From Pseudomonadota bacterium (GTDB lineage Bacteria; Pseudomonadota; Gammaproteobacteria; Burkholderiales; Burkholderiaceae_C): DNA of 64,000 nucleotides. The translations under genes were made by a program, and so were the position numbers. The notes beneath the pieces were generated by a model. The model saw only the letters and a list, made by a program, of their open reading frames with translations. It was not told the origin of the DNA and searched no databases. Positions 8,488-17,045 of the stretch are shown here, one piece after another (position 1 is the stretch's first letter; every line of letters begins with the position of its first letter). Location: the NCBI GenBank assembly GCA_029780695.1, contig JAKOYD010000086.1:46929-110928 (forward strand), in the 5' to 3' direction.

Positions 8488-9321
8488 ATGGCAGAGCTGG
8501 ACAGCACGGACTTGACGGCCGACCCCGGCCACGACACCAACGGCATGGGCGAACGCCGCCGGCAGCGCGGCATTCAGTCGATCGAGGTCGGCATGCGCGT
8601 GCTGCAGGCGCTGACCGAGCAGCGCCGGCCGCTGCCCTTGAAGGACATCGCCCGCCTGGCCGACATGGCGCCGGCCAAGGCGCACCCTTATCTGGTGAGC
8701 TTCATGCATGTCGGGCTGGTCAAGCAAAACCCGCTGACCGGCCACTACGAACTGGGCCCCGGCGCGTTACAGCTGGGCCTGGCGGCGCTGCAGCAGCTTG
8801 ACCCGCTGACCGAGGCCAGCCAGGAGGCTGCGCAGCTCGCCGCGCGCTCAGACCTGAGCATTGCACTGGCGGTGTGGGGCCAACTGGGGCCGACGGTGGT
8901 GCGGCTGGACGAGCCGCGCTATCCGCTGCACGTCAACCTGCGCGTGGGCACGGTGATGTCGCTCTTCAACACCATCACCGGCCGCGTGTTCGCCGCCTAC
9001 CTGCCTGAAAAAATGGTGCGCAGCATGCTGGAAGACGAACATCGCCGCGTGGTGGGCGGTGCTTCAGCCAGCTTTGACGCACCCGACGTGCGGGCGATGC
9101 TCGACGAGATTCGCGCCACAGGCATGGGGCGCGGGCTGTCAACGCCGCAGCCGGGCGTCAACACCCTGTGCGCGCCGGTGTTCGGCGCCGACGGCCACAT
9201 TGCGCTGGTGATGACCATGATCGGCCCGCAGGGCGTATTCGACGCCGCCATCGACAGCCCGGCCGGCCGCCTGCTGCGCGAACACGCCGCCAACGTGTCG
9301 CGCCGACTGGGCGCGCGATGA
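8488..9321 (+). CDS. IclR-family transcriptional regulator
   Basis: A 277-residue protein with the IclR layout: an N-terminal winged helix-turn-helix (residues about 30-90, IQSIEVGMRVLQALTEQRRPLPLKDIARLADMAPAKAHPYLVSF) and a C-terminal GAF-like effector domain ending in TMIGPQGVFDAAIDSP. It sits directly upstream, on the same strand, of a four-gene aromatic catabolic operon. IclR proteins commonly control such operons through an aromatic acid ligand, so this is the likely local regulator. It is divergent from the FMN reductase gene across about 156 bases. Confidence 0.9.
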   Translation: MAELDSTDLTADPGHDTNGMGERRRQRGIQSIEVGMRVLQALTEQRRPLPLKDIARLADMAPAKAHPYLVSFMHVGLVKQNPLTGHYELGPGALQLGLAALQQLDPLTEASQEAAQLAARSDLSIALAVWGQLGPTVVRLDEPRYPLHVNLRVGTVMSLFNTITGRVFAAYLPEKMVRSMLEDEHRRVVGGASASFDAPDVRAMLDEIRATGMGRGLSTPQPGVNTLCAPVFGADGHIALVMTMIGPQGVFDAAIDSPAGRLLREHAANVSRRLGAR

Positions 9322-9427
9322 ACGGCGCGCGGTTGGGTCGACGCTCTGTTCAGTTTAAACATTGTCAAATTCATTGACTCATGACGAATTCAGACCTAAA
9401 ATTCGCCCAACCCCCTAAGGAGACACC

Positions 9428-10399
9428 ATGACCGAAAAGAAATTCGCCTCCCAGGCCGATCTGGAAGAAAAGAAGATCAGTTGGGAAAAGCTCAGCGACA
9501 ACGCCTACGCCTACACCGCCGAGGGCGACCCCAACACCGGCGTCATCATTGGCGATGATGGCTGCATGATCATCGACGCCACCGCCACGCCCGTGGCCGC
9601 GCAAGGCGTGATCAAGAAGATCCGCGAAATCACCGACAAGCCCATCAAATATGTCGTGCTGACGCACTACCACGCCGTGCGCGTGCTGGGTGCTTCTGGC
9701 TACAAGTCGGAAGGGCTCGAGCAGATCATTGCCAGCCACGACACCTACGACCTGATCGTCGAGCGCGGCCAGCAGGACATGGATTCCGAGATCGGCCGCT
9801 TCCCGCGCCTGTTCCAGGCCGTCGAAAGCGTGCCCGGCCTGACCTGGCCCACCATGACCTTCACTGGCGAAATGACGCTGTGGCTGGGCAAGCTAGAGGT
9901 CAAGCTCAAGCAAGTCGGCCGTGGCCACACCAAGGGCGACTGCATCGTGTACCTGCCCAGCCAGAAAATCTGCTTCTCGGGCGATCTGGTCGAAGCCGAC
10001 GCCGCCTGCTACACCGGCGACGCCTACCTGGCCGACTGGCCGCAAACGCTCGACAACCTGGCGGCCATGAAGTTCGACAAGCTCATCCCCGGCCGTGGCC
10101 CGGCCCTGATGACGCCCGCCGACGTGCAAAAAGGCCTGGCCTACACGCGCGACTTCGTGTCCACGCTGTACACCAGCGCGCAAGAAGCCGTGGCCCAGGG
10201 CATGGACCTGAACGCCACCATGAAGCACACGCGCAAGGCGATGGACCCGAAGTTCGGCCAGGTCTTCATCTACGAACACTGCCTGCCCTTCGACGTGACC
10301 CGCGCGCACGACGAAGCCAGCGGCGTTCGCGACCCGCGCATCTGGACCGCCGAGCGCGACCAGCAGATGTGGCACGCGCTGCAGAAAGAAACGCCCTGA
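9428..10399 (+). CDS. MBL-fold metallo-hydrolase (atypical metal motif)
   Basis: A 323-residue metallo-beta-lactamase-fold protein. The strand before the active site is VVLTH (residues 76-80), but the usual HxHxDH reads H80-Y-H82-A-V-R, so the Asp and third His are replaced. Later ligands are visible in GRGHTKGDC and FSGDLVEAD. The substrate is unknown; the position at the head of an operon with a flavin monooxygenase suggests hydrolysis of a pathway thioester, lactone or ring product. CTAAGGAGA lies upstream of the ATG. The preceding AT-rich gap (9322-9427) probably holds the operon promoter. Confidence 0.8.
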   Translation: MTEKKFASQADLEEKKISWEKLSDNAYAYTAEGDPNTGVIIGDDGCMIIDATATPVAAQGVIKKIREITDKPIKYVVLTHYHAVRVLGASGYKSEGLEQIIASHDTYDLIVERGQQDMDSEIGRFPRLFQAVESVPGLTWPTMTFTGEMTLWLGKLEVKLKQVGRGHTKGDCIVYLPSQKICFSGDLVEADAACYTGDAYLADWPQTLDNLAAMKFDKLIPGRGPALMTPADVQKGLAYTRDFVSTLYTSAQEAVAQGMDLNATMKHTRKAMDPKFGQVFIYEHCLPFDVTRAHDEASGVRDPRIWTAERDQQMWHALQKETP

Positions 10400-10456
10400 A
10401 CGCCCGGCGCCGCCTCTTCCCTTTGTTCCAGGGTGGCGGCGTCCGCGCATGGCGGG

Positions 10457-10476
10457 TTGAATACCTACCAATTCAA
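10457..10476. promoter_or_regulatory. Inverted repeat upstream of the monooxygenase gene
   Basis: TTGAAT and ATTCAA are separated by eight bases in the 148-base gap before the FAD monooxygenase gene. It may be a regulator binding site, but 6-bp arms could arise by chance. Confidence 0.3.
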
Positions 10477-10547
10477 TAGCATTACATCTAGGTTTGGCGC
10501 GGACAACCGCCCTAAAAGAGCCAAAATTTGTTGCCAGGAGACAAACG

Positions 10548-12227
10548 GTGCAAAAAACCTTCACCTACCCAAAGTTCGATTTCGTGCCGCCGCCCGAGTT
10601 GGCCAGCGGCCAGCCGGGCCACTACCCCGTGGTGGTGGTCGGCGCCGGGCCGGTCGGCCTGTCGGCGGCCATTGATCTGGCACAAATGGGCCAGCGCGTG
10701 CTGGTGCTGGACAACGACGACACGGTGTCCATCGGCTCGCGCGGGGTGTGCTATGCCAAGCGCGCGCTGGAAGTGCTCGACCGCATGGGCTGCGGCGACA
10801 AGTTCGTGCAAAAAGGCGTGAGCTGGGACGTGGGCCGCACCTTCTTCCGCGAAGACGAAGTGTTCAGCTTCAACCTGCGCCCGCAAGAGCACCACCTGCG
10901 CCCCGGCATGGTCAACCTGCAGCAGTACTACCTGGAGGAATACCTGCTGGAGCGCTGCAAGCAACTGCCCAACCTGGAAATCCGCTTCAAGAACAACGTC
11001 ATTGCTGTCACACCCGAAGAAGAAAAAGCCACGCTGCGCATCGAGACGCCGGGCGGCGCCTATGGCCTGAGCGCCGACTGGCTGATCGTCGCCGACGGCG
11101 CGCGCTCGCCCATCCGCACCATGCTGGGGCTGGACATCGAAGGCAAGATCTTCATGGACCGCTTCCTCATCGCCGACGTGGTGATGGCGGCCGACTACCC
11201 GGCCGAACGCTGGTTCTGGTTCGACCCGCCTTTTCACCCCAACCAGTCGGTGCTGCTGCACAAGCAGGCCGACAACGTCTGGCGCATCGACTTCCAGCTC
11301 GGCTGGCAGGCCGACCCCGAAGAAGAGAAAAAGCCCGAGAACGTCATCCCCCGCATCAAGGCCATGCTGGAGCAGCAAGGCGCCAAGGACCGCGAATTCG
11401 AGCTCGAATGGGTCAGCGTCTACACCTTCCAGTGCCGGCGCATGAACCGCTTCAACCACGGCCGCGTGCTGTTCGCAGGCGACGCGGCGCACCAGGTCTC
11501 GCCCTTTGGCGCGCGCGGCGCCAACAGCGGCATCCAGGACACCGACAACCTGGCCTGGAAGTTGAAACTGGTGATGGACGGCAAGGCGCCCGCCACCTTG
11601 CTCGACACCTACAGCGACGAGCGCTGCTTTGCCGCCGACGAGAACCTGATGAACTCGACGCGCTCGACCGACTTCATCACGCCCAAGAGCGCCACCAGCA
11701 AGACCTTCCGCAACGCCGTGCTGGGCTTGGCGGGCAAATACCCGTTCGCGCGCGCGCTGGTCAACTCGGGCCGGCTGTCGGTGCCCAGCTGGCTGACCGA
11801 ATCGCGCCTGAACACGCCCGACGCCGACGCCTTCCAGGGCGACATGATCCCCGGCGCGCCCATGGCCGACGCGCCCGTGAAAACCGCCGCGGGCGACGGC
11901 TGGCTGCTGCATCAATTGGGCAACCGCTTCCAGGCGCTGCATTACGTTCAGGACGCCAGCGCGCTGGACCCGGCCACCGCCCAGTCGCTGGCCGAGCTGG
12001 CCACGGGCGCCATTGCGGTTGAACCCATCGTCGTGGCCCAGAAAGGCCAGGCGCCCGCGGGCCTGAAAACCCTCATCGACACCCAGGGCTGCGTGGCCGA
12101 GCGCTACGACCTGCAGCCGGGCACCACCTACCTGGCGCGGCCCGACCAGCACGTGGCCGCCCGCTGGCGCGCCGCCGATGCCACCAAAATCAAAGCCGCC
12201 CTGGCACGCGCCACGGGCAACGCCTGA
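10548..12227 (+). CDS. FAD-dependent aromatic monooxygenase (MhpA/PheA-TfdB type)
   Basis: A 559-residue class A flavoprotein hydroxylase of the 3-(3-hydroxyphenyl)propionate / phenol hydroxylase group. The N-terminal dinucleotide fold is VVVVGAGPVGLSAAIDLA (near residues 25-42). The second FAD motif is FAGDAAHQVSPFGARGANSGIQD (near 310-332), and a DG motif (VADGARSPIR) lies between. A thioredoxin-like C-terminal domain follows. The GTG at 10548 is preferred: CAGGAG precedes it at good spacing, and a TTG extension to 10494 has no such site. These enzymes use NAD(P)H and O2 to hydroxylate a phenolic ring. Its neighbours are an MBL hydrolase, a DUF2783 protein and a VOC protein, so it is probably the committed step of a ring-catabolic route. 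The substrate is not assignable. Confidence 0.88.
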   Translation: MQKTFTYPKFDFVPPPELASGQPGHYPVVVVGAGPVGLSAAIDLAQMGQRVLVLDNDDTVSIGSRGVCYAKRALEVLDRMGCGDKFVQKGVSWDVGRTFFREDEVFSFNLRPQEHHLRPGMVNLQQYYLEEYLLERCKQLPNLEIRFKNNVIAVTPEEEKATLRIETPGGAYGLSADWLIVADGARSPIRTMLGLDIEGKIFMDRFLIADVVMAADYPAERWFWFDPPFHPNQSVLLHKQADNVWRIDFQLGWQADPEEEKKPENVIPRIKAMLEQQGAKDREFELEWVSVYTFQCRRMNRFNHGRVLFAGDAAHQVSPFGARGANSGIQDTDNLAWKLKLVMDGKAPATLLDTYSDERCFAADENLMNSTRSTDFITPKSATSKTFRNAVLGLAGKYPFARALVNSGRLSVPSWLTESRLNTPDADAFQGDMIPGAPMADAPVKTAAGDGWLLHQLGNRFQALHYVQDASALDPATAQSLAELATGAIAVEPIVVAQKGQAPAGLKTLIDTQGCVAERYDLQPGTTYLARPDQHVAARWRAADATKIKAALARATGNA

Positions 12228-12247
12228 CGCCCAAGCGGAGACAAACC

Positions 12248-12472
12248 ATGCCCCTGAACACCCAAGCCAACTTCCGCGAAACCGGCAAGCGCTATTTCCA
12301 ACCCTTCTCGCCCGGCGACGATTTCTATGAAGCGCTGATCGACATGCACCGCGACCTGAGCGACGAACAAAGCGCCATGGTCAACGCGCGGCTGATCCTG
12401 CTGCTGGCCAACCACATCGGCGACATCGGCATCCTGCGCGAGGCGATGCAGATCGCGCGTGAAGGCGTCTGA
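12248..12472 (+). CDS. DUF2783-type small protein
   Basis: A 74-residue acidic protein whose central DFYEALIDMHRDLSDE segment and LILLLANHIGD segment match my recollection of the DUF2783 family, which is found next to FAD-dependent aromatic hydroxylases. Function unknown; it might be a small partner or stability factor of the upstream monooxygenase. GGAGAC precedes the ATG. It starts about 20 bases after the monooxygenase stop and 20 bases before the VOC gene, so all three are surely co-transcribed. Confidence 0.75.
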   Translation: MPLNTQANFRETGKRYFQPFSPGDDFYEALIDMHRDLSDEQSAMVNARLILLLANHIGDIGILREAMQIAREGV

Positions 12473-12492
12473 GCCGCTCAAAGGAGAAAAGC

Positions 12493-13035
12493 ATGGCCAT
12501 CATCGAGAAAATCCACCACGTCGCCTACCGCTGCAAGAACGCCAAGCAGACCGTGGAGTGGTACCAGAAGTACCTCGACATGGACTTCATCCTGGCGATT
12601 GCCGAGAACGAAGTGCCCTCCACCAAGGAGCCGGACCCGTACATGCACATCTTCCTGGATGCCGGTCATGGCAACGTGCTGGCCTTCTTCGAGCTGCCCA
12701 CCCGCCCCGAAATGGGCCGCGACCCCAATACCCCCGCCTGGACGCAGCACCTGGCGCTGAAGGTGGATTCGGTCGACACCATGATGAAGGTCAAGGCCCG
12801 GCTGGAGGCCGACGGCATTGAGGTCATCGGCCCGACCGACCACACCATCTTCCAGTCGATTTACTTCTTCGACCCGTCGGGCCATCGGCTGGAGCTGGCG
12901 GCCAACACCTCGACGCCGGAGATGGACAAGGAATTGGACCGCGTCAAATGGGAAATGCTGGACGAGTGGGATCGCACCAAGAAGGCGCCCGAGCACGCGC
13001 GCTGGATGCACGACGGAAAGGGACTCACCCCCTGA
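12493..13035 (+). CDS. VOC-family (glyoxalase/dioxygenase superfamily) protein
   Basis: A 180-residue vicinal-oxygen-chelate protein. The N-terminal beta-alpha-beta unit is IEKIHHVAYRCKNAKQTVEWYQ with a likely metal His near residue 7-8. The second module has the HLALKV segment, and FFDPSGHRLEL near residues 127-137 carries the terminal Glu ligand. AAGGAGAAAAGC precedes the ATG. As last gene of the operon it may be an extradiol-type dioxygenase or an isomerase acting after the monooxygenase. The protein is shorter than typical two-domain extradiol enzymes, so the reaction is left open. Confidence 0.82.
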   Translation: MAIIEKIHHVAYRCKNAKQTVEWYQKYLDMDFILAIAENEVPSTKEPDPYMHIFLDAGHGNVLAFFELPTRPEMGRDPNTPAWTQHLALKVDSVDTMMKVKARLEADGIEVIGPTDHTIFQSIYFFDPSGHRLELAANTSTPEMDKELDRVKWEMLDEWDRTKKAPEHARWMHDGKGLTP

Positions 13036-13100
13036 GTCATTGCCGCGACGGCGGCAATTCATGCATCCACCACCGGCCACGTGCGCAGGTTGCGACGTGA

Positions 13101-13156
13101 TTTCGGGCGCTGACGCTTGCCACGCCAAGCCACGCTGCTATTGTTCGTATAGCAAA
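13101..13156 (-). repeat. Possible degenerate family A repeat
   Basis: GGGCGCTGACGCTTG, then GCCAAGC and GCTGCTATT, weakly follow the reverse family A pattern in the gap between two convergent genes. Confidence 0.35.
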
Positions 13157-13192
13157 AGGATCACGATACCGTTGCGGCCGGCACCGACCGGC

Positions 13193-13549
13193 TCACGCCA
13201 TCTTGACGGCGGTGCCCGTCACCGACACCAGCATCATGCCGTTGGTTTCGCCCAGTACTTCGTAATCGAAGTCGATGCCGACGATGCCGTTGGCGCCCAG
13301 TTCCTTGGCCGCCGCCTTGGCTTCATCCAGCGCCGCCTCGCGCGCGCCGGCCAGCGCCCGCTCGTAGCCACCGGCGCGGCCGCCCACCACGTCGCGCACG
13401 CTGGAAAACATGTCGCGGAAGATGTTGGCGCCAATGATGGCTTCGCCGTTGACCAGGCCCAGAAACTGCGCCACCTGCGCGCCACCCTGGCCCTGCGGCA
13501 CGACGGTAGACAAAAAGAAATCACTCGACGATTTGGAAAACCAGCCCAT
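13193..13549 (-). CDS. YbjQ/UPF0145-family protein
   Basis: A 118-residue protein with the YbjQ (UPF0145, putative heavy-metal-binding) layout. It has the Gly-rich DVVGGRAGGYERAL segment near residues 54-67 and the ANGIVGIDFDYEVLG segment near residues 89-103. Members form pentamer-like beta assemblies; the role is unknown. The start at 13549 begins MGWFSKSSSDF; an extension of seven codons upstream is not needed. It is convergent with the VOC gene and divergent from vapB. Confidence 0.8.
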   Translation of the reverse strand: MGWFSKSSSDFFLSTVVPQGQGGAQVAQFLGLVNGEAIIGANIFRDMFSSVRDVVGGRAGGYERALAGAREAALDEAKAAAKELGANGIVGIDFDYEVLGETNGMMLVSVTGTAVKMA

Positions 13550-13581
13550 GCATGCGCTCCAGTAAGACAATCGGCTTTAGC

Positions 13582-13607
13582 ATAGCCTATGCATTGGCAT
13601 AGGCTAT
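13582..13607. promoter_or_regulatory. Operator palindrome upstream of vapB
   Basis: Perfect 11-base arms ATAGCCTATGC (13582-13592) and GCATAGGCTAT (13597-13607), with a four-base loop, lie 35 bases before the vapB start. The right arm overlaps a TATACT -10-like box (13605-13610). This is the expected place for VapBC autorepression. Confidence 0.7.
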
Positions 13608-13642
13608 ACTTGTAGCTCGTTTGGCTTCACGGAGGTTCTGCC

Positions 13643-13933
13643 ATGAGCGCCCTGCCCCAAGACGTTTCTCCCGCCCCCAACAGCCGCCGCGTGCGCTTCT
13701 TCCGCAACGGCGCCAACCAGGCCGTGCGCATTCCGCGGGAGTTTGAGTTGCCGGGGGAGGAGGCGGTGATCGAGCAGATCGGCGACAAGCTGGTCATCCG
13801 CCCGTTGGCCGCGCCGCTGGTCAAGGGCAGCGCCGCCTCGCTGGCCGCCGTGCTGTCCACCATGGAGCCGATTGACGATGAGTTTCCGGACGTGGACGCG
13901 GGCTTGCTGCCGCTCGATGACATCGAGCTATGA
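13643..13933 (+). CDS. vapB: Antitoxin, AbrB/VapB type
   Basis: A 96-residue antitoxin. The N-terminal half is a SpoVT/AbrB swapped-hairpin DNA-binding domain: RRVRFFRNGANQAVRIPREFEL near residues 15-36. The acidic C-terminal tail (EPIDDEFPDVDAG) is suited to wrapping around and neutralising the toxin. GGAGG precedes the ATG. The stop overlaps the vapC start by four bases (ATGA), the standard translational coupling of such modules. A strong palindrome upstream is the likely autoregulatory site. Confidence 0.9.
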   Translation: MSALPQDVSPAPNSRRVRFFRNGANQAVRIPREFELPGEEAVIEQIGDKLVIRPLAAPLVKGSAASLAAVLSTMEPIDDEFPDVDAGLLPLDDIEL

Positions 13934-14370
13934 GCTTGCCGCACACCCTGCTGCTCGACACCAACATCATCTCCATGCTGATGCGCGACCCGCATGGCGC
14001 GCTGAGCCGCCAGCTTGACCGCGCCCGTGCCCAGGTGGCTGATCTGCGTGTGGTCACCAGCGTGGTGGTCGATGGCGAACTGCGCTTTGGCCTAGCGCGC
14101 CGTGCCTCGGCCAAACTGCAAGACGCTTATGCCAATGTGATGCAGATCATCGAGGTGCTGCCGCTGCCACCGGAGGCGGCTGAGCCTTACGCCGCCCTGC
14201 GCGCCCAACTCGAAGCCCAGGGCCAGCCCATCGGCCCCAACGACGCCTTGATCGCCGCCCATGCACTGGCGCTGGGCGCCACGCTGGTCAGCGGCGACGA
14301 TGAATTTGCCCGCGTGCCGGGGCTGAAGGTGGAAAACTGGCTGCGGCCGCTGAACACGCACACAGCCTGA
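13930..14370 (+). CDS. vapC: PIN-domain ribonuclease toxin VapC
   Basis: A 146-residue PIN-domain toxin. The acidic metal-binding residues of the family are visible: D9 in LLLDTNIIS, E in VVDGELRFGLA near residue 45-50, and D residues in GPNDALIAAHALALGATLVSGDDEF near residues 99-120. VapC proteins cleave tRNA or rRNA when released from VapB. It overlaps vapB by four bases. The module lies between housekeeping genes with no other mobile signs. Confidence 0.92.
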   Translation: MSLPHTLLLDTNIISMLMRDPHGALSRQLDRARAQVADLRVVTSVVVDGELRFGLARRASAKLQDAYANVMQIIEVLPLPPEAAEPYAALRAQLEAQGQPIGPNDALIAAHALALGATLVSGDDEFARVPGLKVENWLRPLNTHTA

Positions 14371-14388
14371 GCGCCCAAGGAGCGCCTG

Positions 14389-15687
14389 TTACACCTTCGC
14401 CAACGCCTGATCCAGATCGGCCAGCAAATCGTCGATGTGCTCGATGCCGACGCACAGGCGCACGGTTTCTTCCTTCACGCCGGTCTTGGCCAGCTCTTCG
14501 GGCGACAACTGGCGGTGCGTGGTGCTGGCCGGGTGCGTGGCCAGCGACTTGGTGTCGCCGATGTTGACCAGGCGGGTGAACAGCTGCAGCGCGTCCAGAA
14601 AGCGGGCCCCCGCCGCCCGCGCATCGTCGCCGGTGCTGGACTTGACGCCGAACGTGAACAGCCCCGAGGCGCGCCCTTTCATGTAGTGCTGCGCCAGCGC
14701 GTGGTCTTCATGGTCGGGCAGGCCGGCGTAGCTGACCCAAGCCACCTTGGGGTGATTTTGCAGGTATTGCGCCACCTTCAAGGTGTTGTCGCAGATGCGC
14801 TCCATGCGCAGCGCCAGCGTTTCCATGCCCTGCAGGATTTGCCAGGCGTTGAAGGGCGACAGCGCGGCGCCGGTGTTGCGCAGCGGCACGACGCGCGCGC
14901 GGGCAATGTAAGCGGCGGCGCCCAGCGCTTCGGTGTAAACGACGCCGTGGTAGCTCACGTCGGGCTCGTTCAGGCGCTTGAAGCGCGCCTTGTTCGCCAC
15001 CCAGTCGAACTTGCCCGAATCCACGATCACGCCGCCCAGCGTGGTGCCGTGGCCGCCCATATACTTGGTGAGCGAGTGGATGACGATGTCGGCACCGTGC
15101 TCGATGGGCCGCATCAGATACGGGCTGGCCACCGTGTTGTCGACGATTAGCGGCACGCCCGCCGCGTGGGCAATGGCGGCCACGCTGGCAATGTCGGTCA
15201 CGTTGCCGGCCGGGTTGCCGATGGTTTCGACAAACACGGCCTTGGTGCGCTCGTCGATCTGCTTGGCAAACGACTGCGGATCGCGGTGGTCGGCAAAGCG
15301 CGTGGTGATGCCCAGCTGCGGCAGCGTGTGGGCAAACAGGTTGTAGGTGCCGCCATACAGTGCCGTGCTGCTGACGATGTTGTCGCCCGCCTCGGCAATG
15401 GTCTGGATGGCGTACATGATGGCCGCCTGGCCGCTGGCCACCGCCAGCGCCCCAATGCCGCCTTCGAGCGCCGCCACGCGCTTTTCCAGCACGTCGGTGG
15501 TGGGGTTCATGATGCGGGTGTAGATGTTGCCCGGCACCTTCAGGTCGAACAGATCGGCGCCGTGCTGCGCGCTGTCGAAGGCGTAGGCCACGGTCTGGTA
15601 GATGGGCACGGCGACGGCCTTGGTCGTCGGGTCGGGCGTGTAGCCGGCGTGCACGGATTGGGTTTCAAACTTCCATTGGTCGGACAT
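14389..15687 (-). CDS. metY: O-acetylhomoserine sulfhydrylase / aminocarboxypropyltransferase
   Basis: A 432-residue PLP enzyme of the Cys/Met metabolism family that makes homocysteine from O-acetylhomoserine and sulfide. The PLP lysine is K208 in HSLTKYMGGHG. The SSTALYGGTYNLF segment (near 107-118) and the VDNTVASPYLMRP segment (near 182-194) are typical. The long form with GIEHIDDLLADLDQAL near the C-terminus matches MetY rather than the shorter MetB/MetC. AAGGAGAG precedes the ATG. Upstream is a family A hairpin; no SAM riboswitch was seen. Confidence 0.93.
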   Translation of the reverse strand: MSDQWKFETQSVHAGYTPDPTTKAVAVPIYQTVAYAFDSAQHGADLFDLKVPGNIYTRIMNPTTDVLEKRVAALEGGIGALAVASGQAAIMYAIQTIAEAGDNIVSSTALYGGTYNLFAHTLPQLGITTRFADHRDPQSFAKQIDERTKAVFVETIGNPAGNVTDIASVAAIAHAAGVPLIVDNTVASPYLMRPIEHGADIVIHSLTKYMGGHGTTLGGVIVDSGKFDWVANKARFKRLNEPDVSYHGVVYTEALGAAAYIARARVVPLRNTGAALSPFNAWQILQGMETLALRMERICDNTLKVAQYLQNHPKVAWVSYAGLPDHEDHALAQHYMKGRASGLFTFGVKSSTGDDARAAGARFLDALQLFTRLVNIGDTKSLATHPASTTHRQLSPEELAKTGVKEETVRLCVGIEHIDDLLADLDQALAKV

Positions 15688-15714
15688 GTCGCTCTCCTTT
15701 TAGAACGTTGATTA

Positions 15715-15777
15715 CTATAAAACACGTAGCTGCTCGCGCTTGATGGGCAAGCGCTGGCGGCCTTTTTGACTTGAATT
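15715..15777 (+). repeat. Dispersed hairpin repeat, family A
   Basis: Near-consensus copy: GTAGCTGCTCGCGCTTG, ATGGG, CAAGCGCTGGCGGCC. It lies between metY and the next reverse-strand gene. Confidence 0.85.
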
Positions 15778-15783
15778 TTCTGG

Positions 15784-16881
15784 TCAACCGCCGTCCCGCA
15801 ACGCCAGGTTGTTCAGCTTGTCCAGCCGCGCCGGCCAGGTGCCCTCGCGCGCGCTCTGGCGCAGGATGCGCGTCCAGGCGACCCAGGCTTCCCAGGCCAC
15901 GCGCTTGTCCCACGCATTGCCCCAGGCGCAGAAGGCGGCCAGCGCGCCGTCGGCGGCTTGCGCGGCATCATCGGCGCGGCCGGCCGACAGGTAAAGCTGG
16001 GCCAACACCATGCGCGGCTCGCCGACCCAGGGGTTGTGGCGCACGGCTTGCTCCAGCACGCCGGTGGCGACGTCCAAATCGACCAGCGGCACGTCTTGCT
16101 GCACCACCGACCAGTACAGCGCGGCGCCGGCGGCATCGTCGGCGGCGCTCAGGGGCTGCGTGCAGTTTTCAAACACCGGCGGCATGGGCAGCAGGTTTTT
16201 CAGCGCCGGGTGCTGCAGCGCCAGGCCCAGCCGGTTGATCTGGTGCAGCATGCGGCCCGACGGGCGCATCGGCCCCGGCCACAGCGACGCGGCCCAGTGC
16301 ACGGCCTGCGGCCGGTGGTCGTTGGGCGCGGGAAAGCGCGAATACACGTCGTCTTGCCAGCTCGACCACTGCTCGATGGTGTCGGCCATGCTGACGATGA
16401 GAAACGCCGCCACGGTGCGCGCCGGCAGCGTCACGCGGCCGCCGTCGTTGCGCGCCAGCGGCATGCTGCCGTCGGGCTCGAGCTGGCCGGCCAGCGCTTT
16501 GTCGATGAATTCGCGGCGCGACGCGGTGCAAAAGGCGTAGACCAGTTCTTCCGCCTCGTCGCCAATCAACGCCTGCAGGCCGGCGCGCTCGGTGCTGGCG
16601 TCGAACTTGACCAGATCGACAAAGGCGTTGCCGTACACGCTGTGCAAAAGCCCCAGCAGGCGCACGTCGCGCGGCTGCTGCCACATGGCCAGGCTGCGCG
16701 CCACGCCCACCAAGTGGTGGCGGAAGGTGCCGGCCTTGTGCCAATCCTGCCCCACGCCGCGCGACAGCACGGTGGGCAGCACGGGCGCCAGGTCGGCGTC
16801 TTTCGACAGCCATTCTTCGTCCAGCAGGCTCTGGGCGCGGGCGAACACGGCGGGATCAAGCGGATAGGGCGGCAAAGGCAT
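15784..16881 (-). CDS. HD-like (DUF6817-type) protein with TPR-like C-terminus
   Basis: A 365-residue cytoplasmic protein. Residues about 40-110 contain TFRHHLVGVARSLAMW and LLGLLHSVYGNAF, an HD-like pattern that I associate with the DUF6817 family. The C-terminal part (about 265-350) looks like tetratricopeptide helices (VLEQAVRHNPWVGEPRMVLAQLYLSAGRADDA). No catalytic activity can be assigned. The start at 16881 begins MPLPPYPLDP; a long upstream extension overlaps the yggX promoter region and is unlikely. It is divergent from yggX. Confidence 0.6.
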   Translation of the reverse strand: MPLPPYPLDPAVFARAQSLLDEEWLSKDADLAPVLPTVLSRGVGQDWHKAGTFRHHLVGVARSLAMWQQPRDVRLLGLLHSVYGNAFVDLVKFDASTERAGLQALIGDEAEELVYAFCTASRREFIDKALAGQLEPDGSMPLARNDGGRVTLPARTVAAFLIVSMADTIEQWSSWQDDVYSRFPAPNDHRPQAVHWAASLWPGPMRPSGRMLHQINRLGLALQHPALKNLLPMPPVFENCTQPLSAADDAAGAALYWSVVQQDVPLVDLDVATGVLEQAVRHNPWVGEPRMVLAQLYLSAGRADDAAQAADGALAAFCAWGNAWDKRVAWEAWVAWTRILRQSAREGTWPARLDKLNNLALRDGG

Positions 16882-17045
16882 GGTTCGGTGCGTGACGGAA
16901 AGAAAAGCGCGGCCACAACCCACGGGCCGCAAGGTCAAGTGTGACATGGCGGCCCGCCGCATTGCCATGGGGGACAATCGCCGGTTGAACGGCCCGGCCC
17001 CACGCGGGCGCCGGGCATGGCCACCATCAAGGAAGGAAGCGACAC

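Noticed and set aside
15688..15783. SAM riboswitch upstream of metY
   Set aside because: The gap is short and filled by a family A hairpin; none of the known SAM-riboswitch cores could be recognised.
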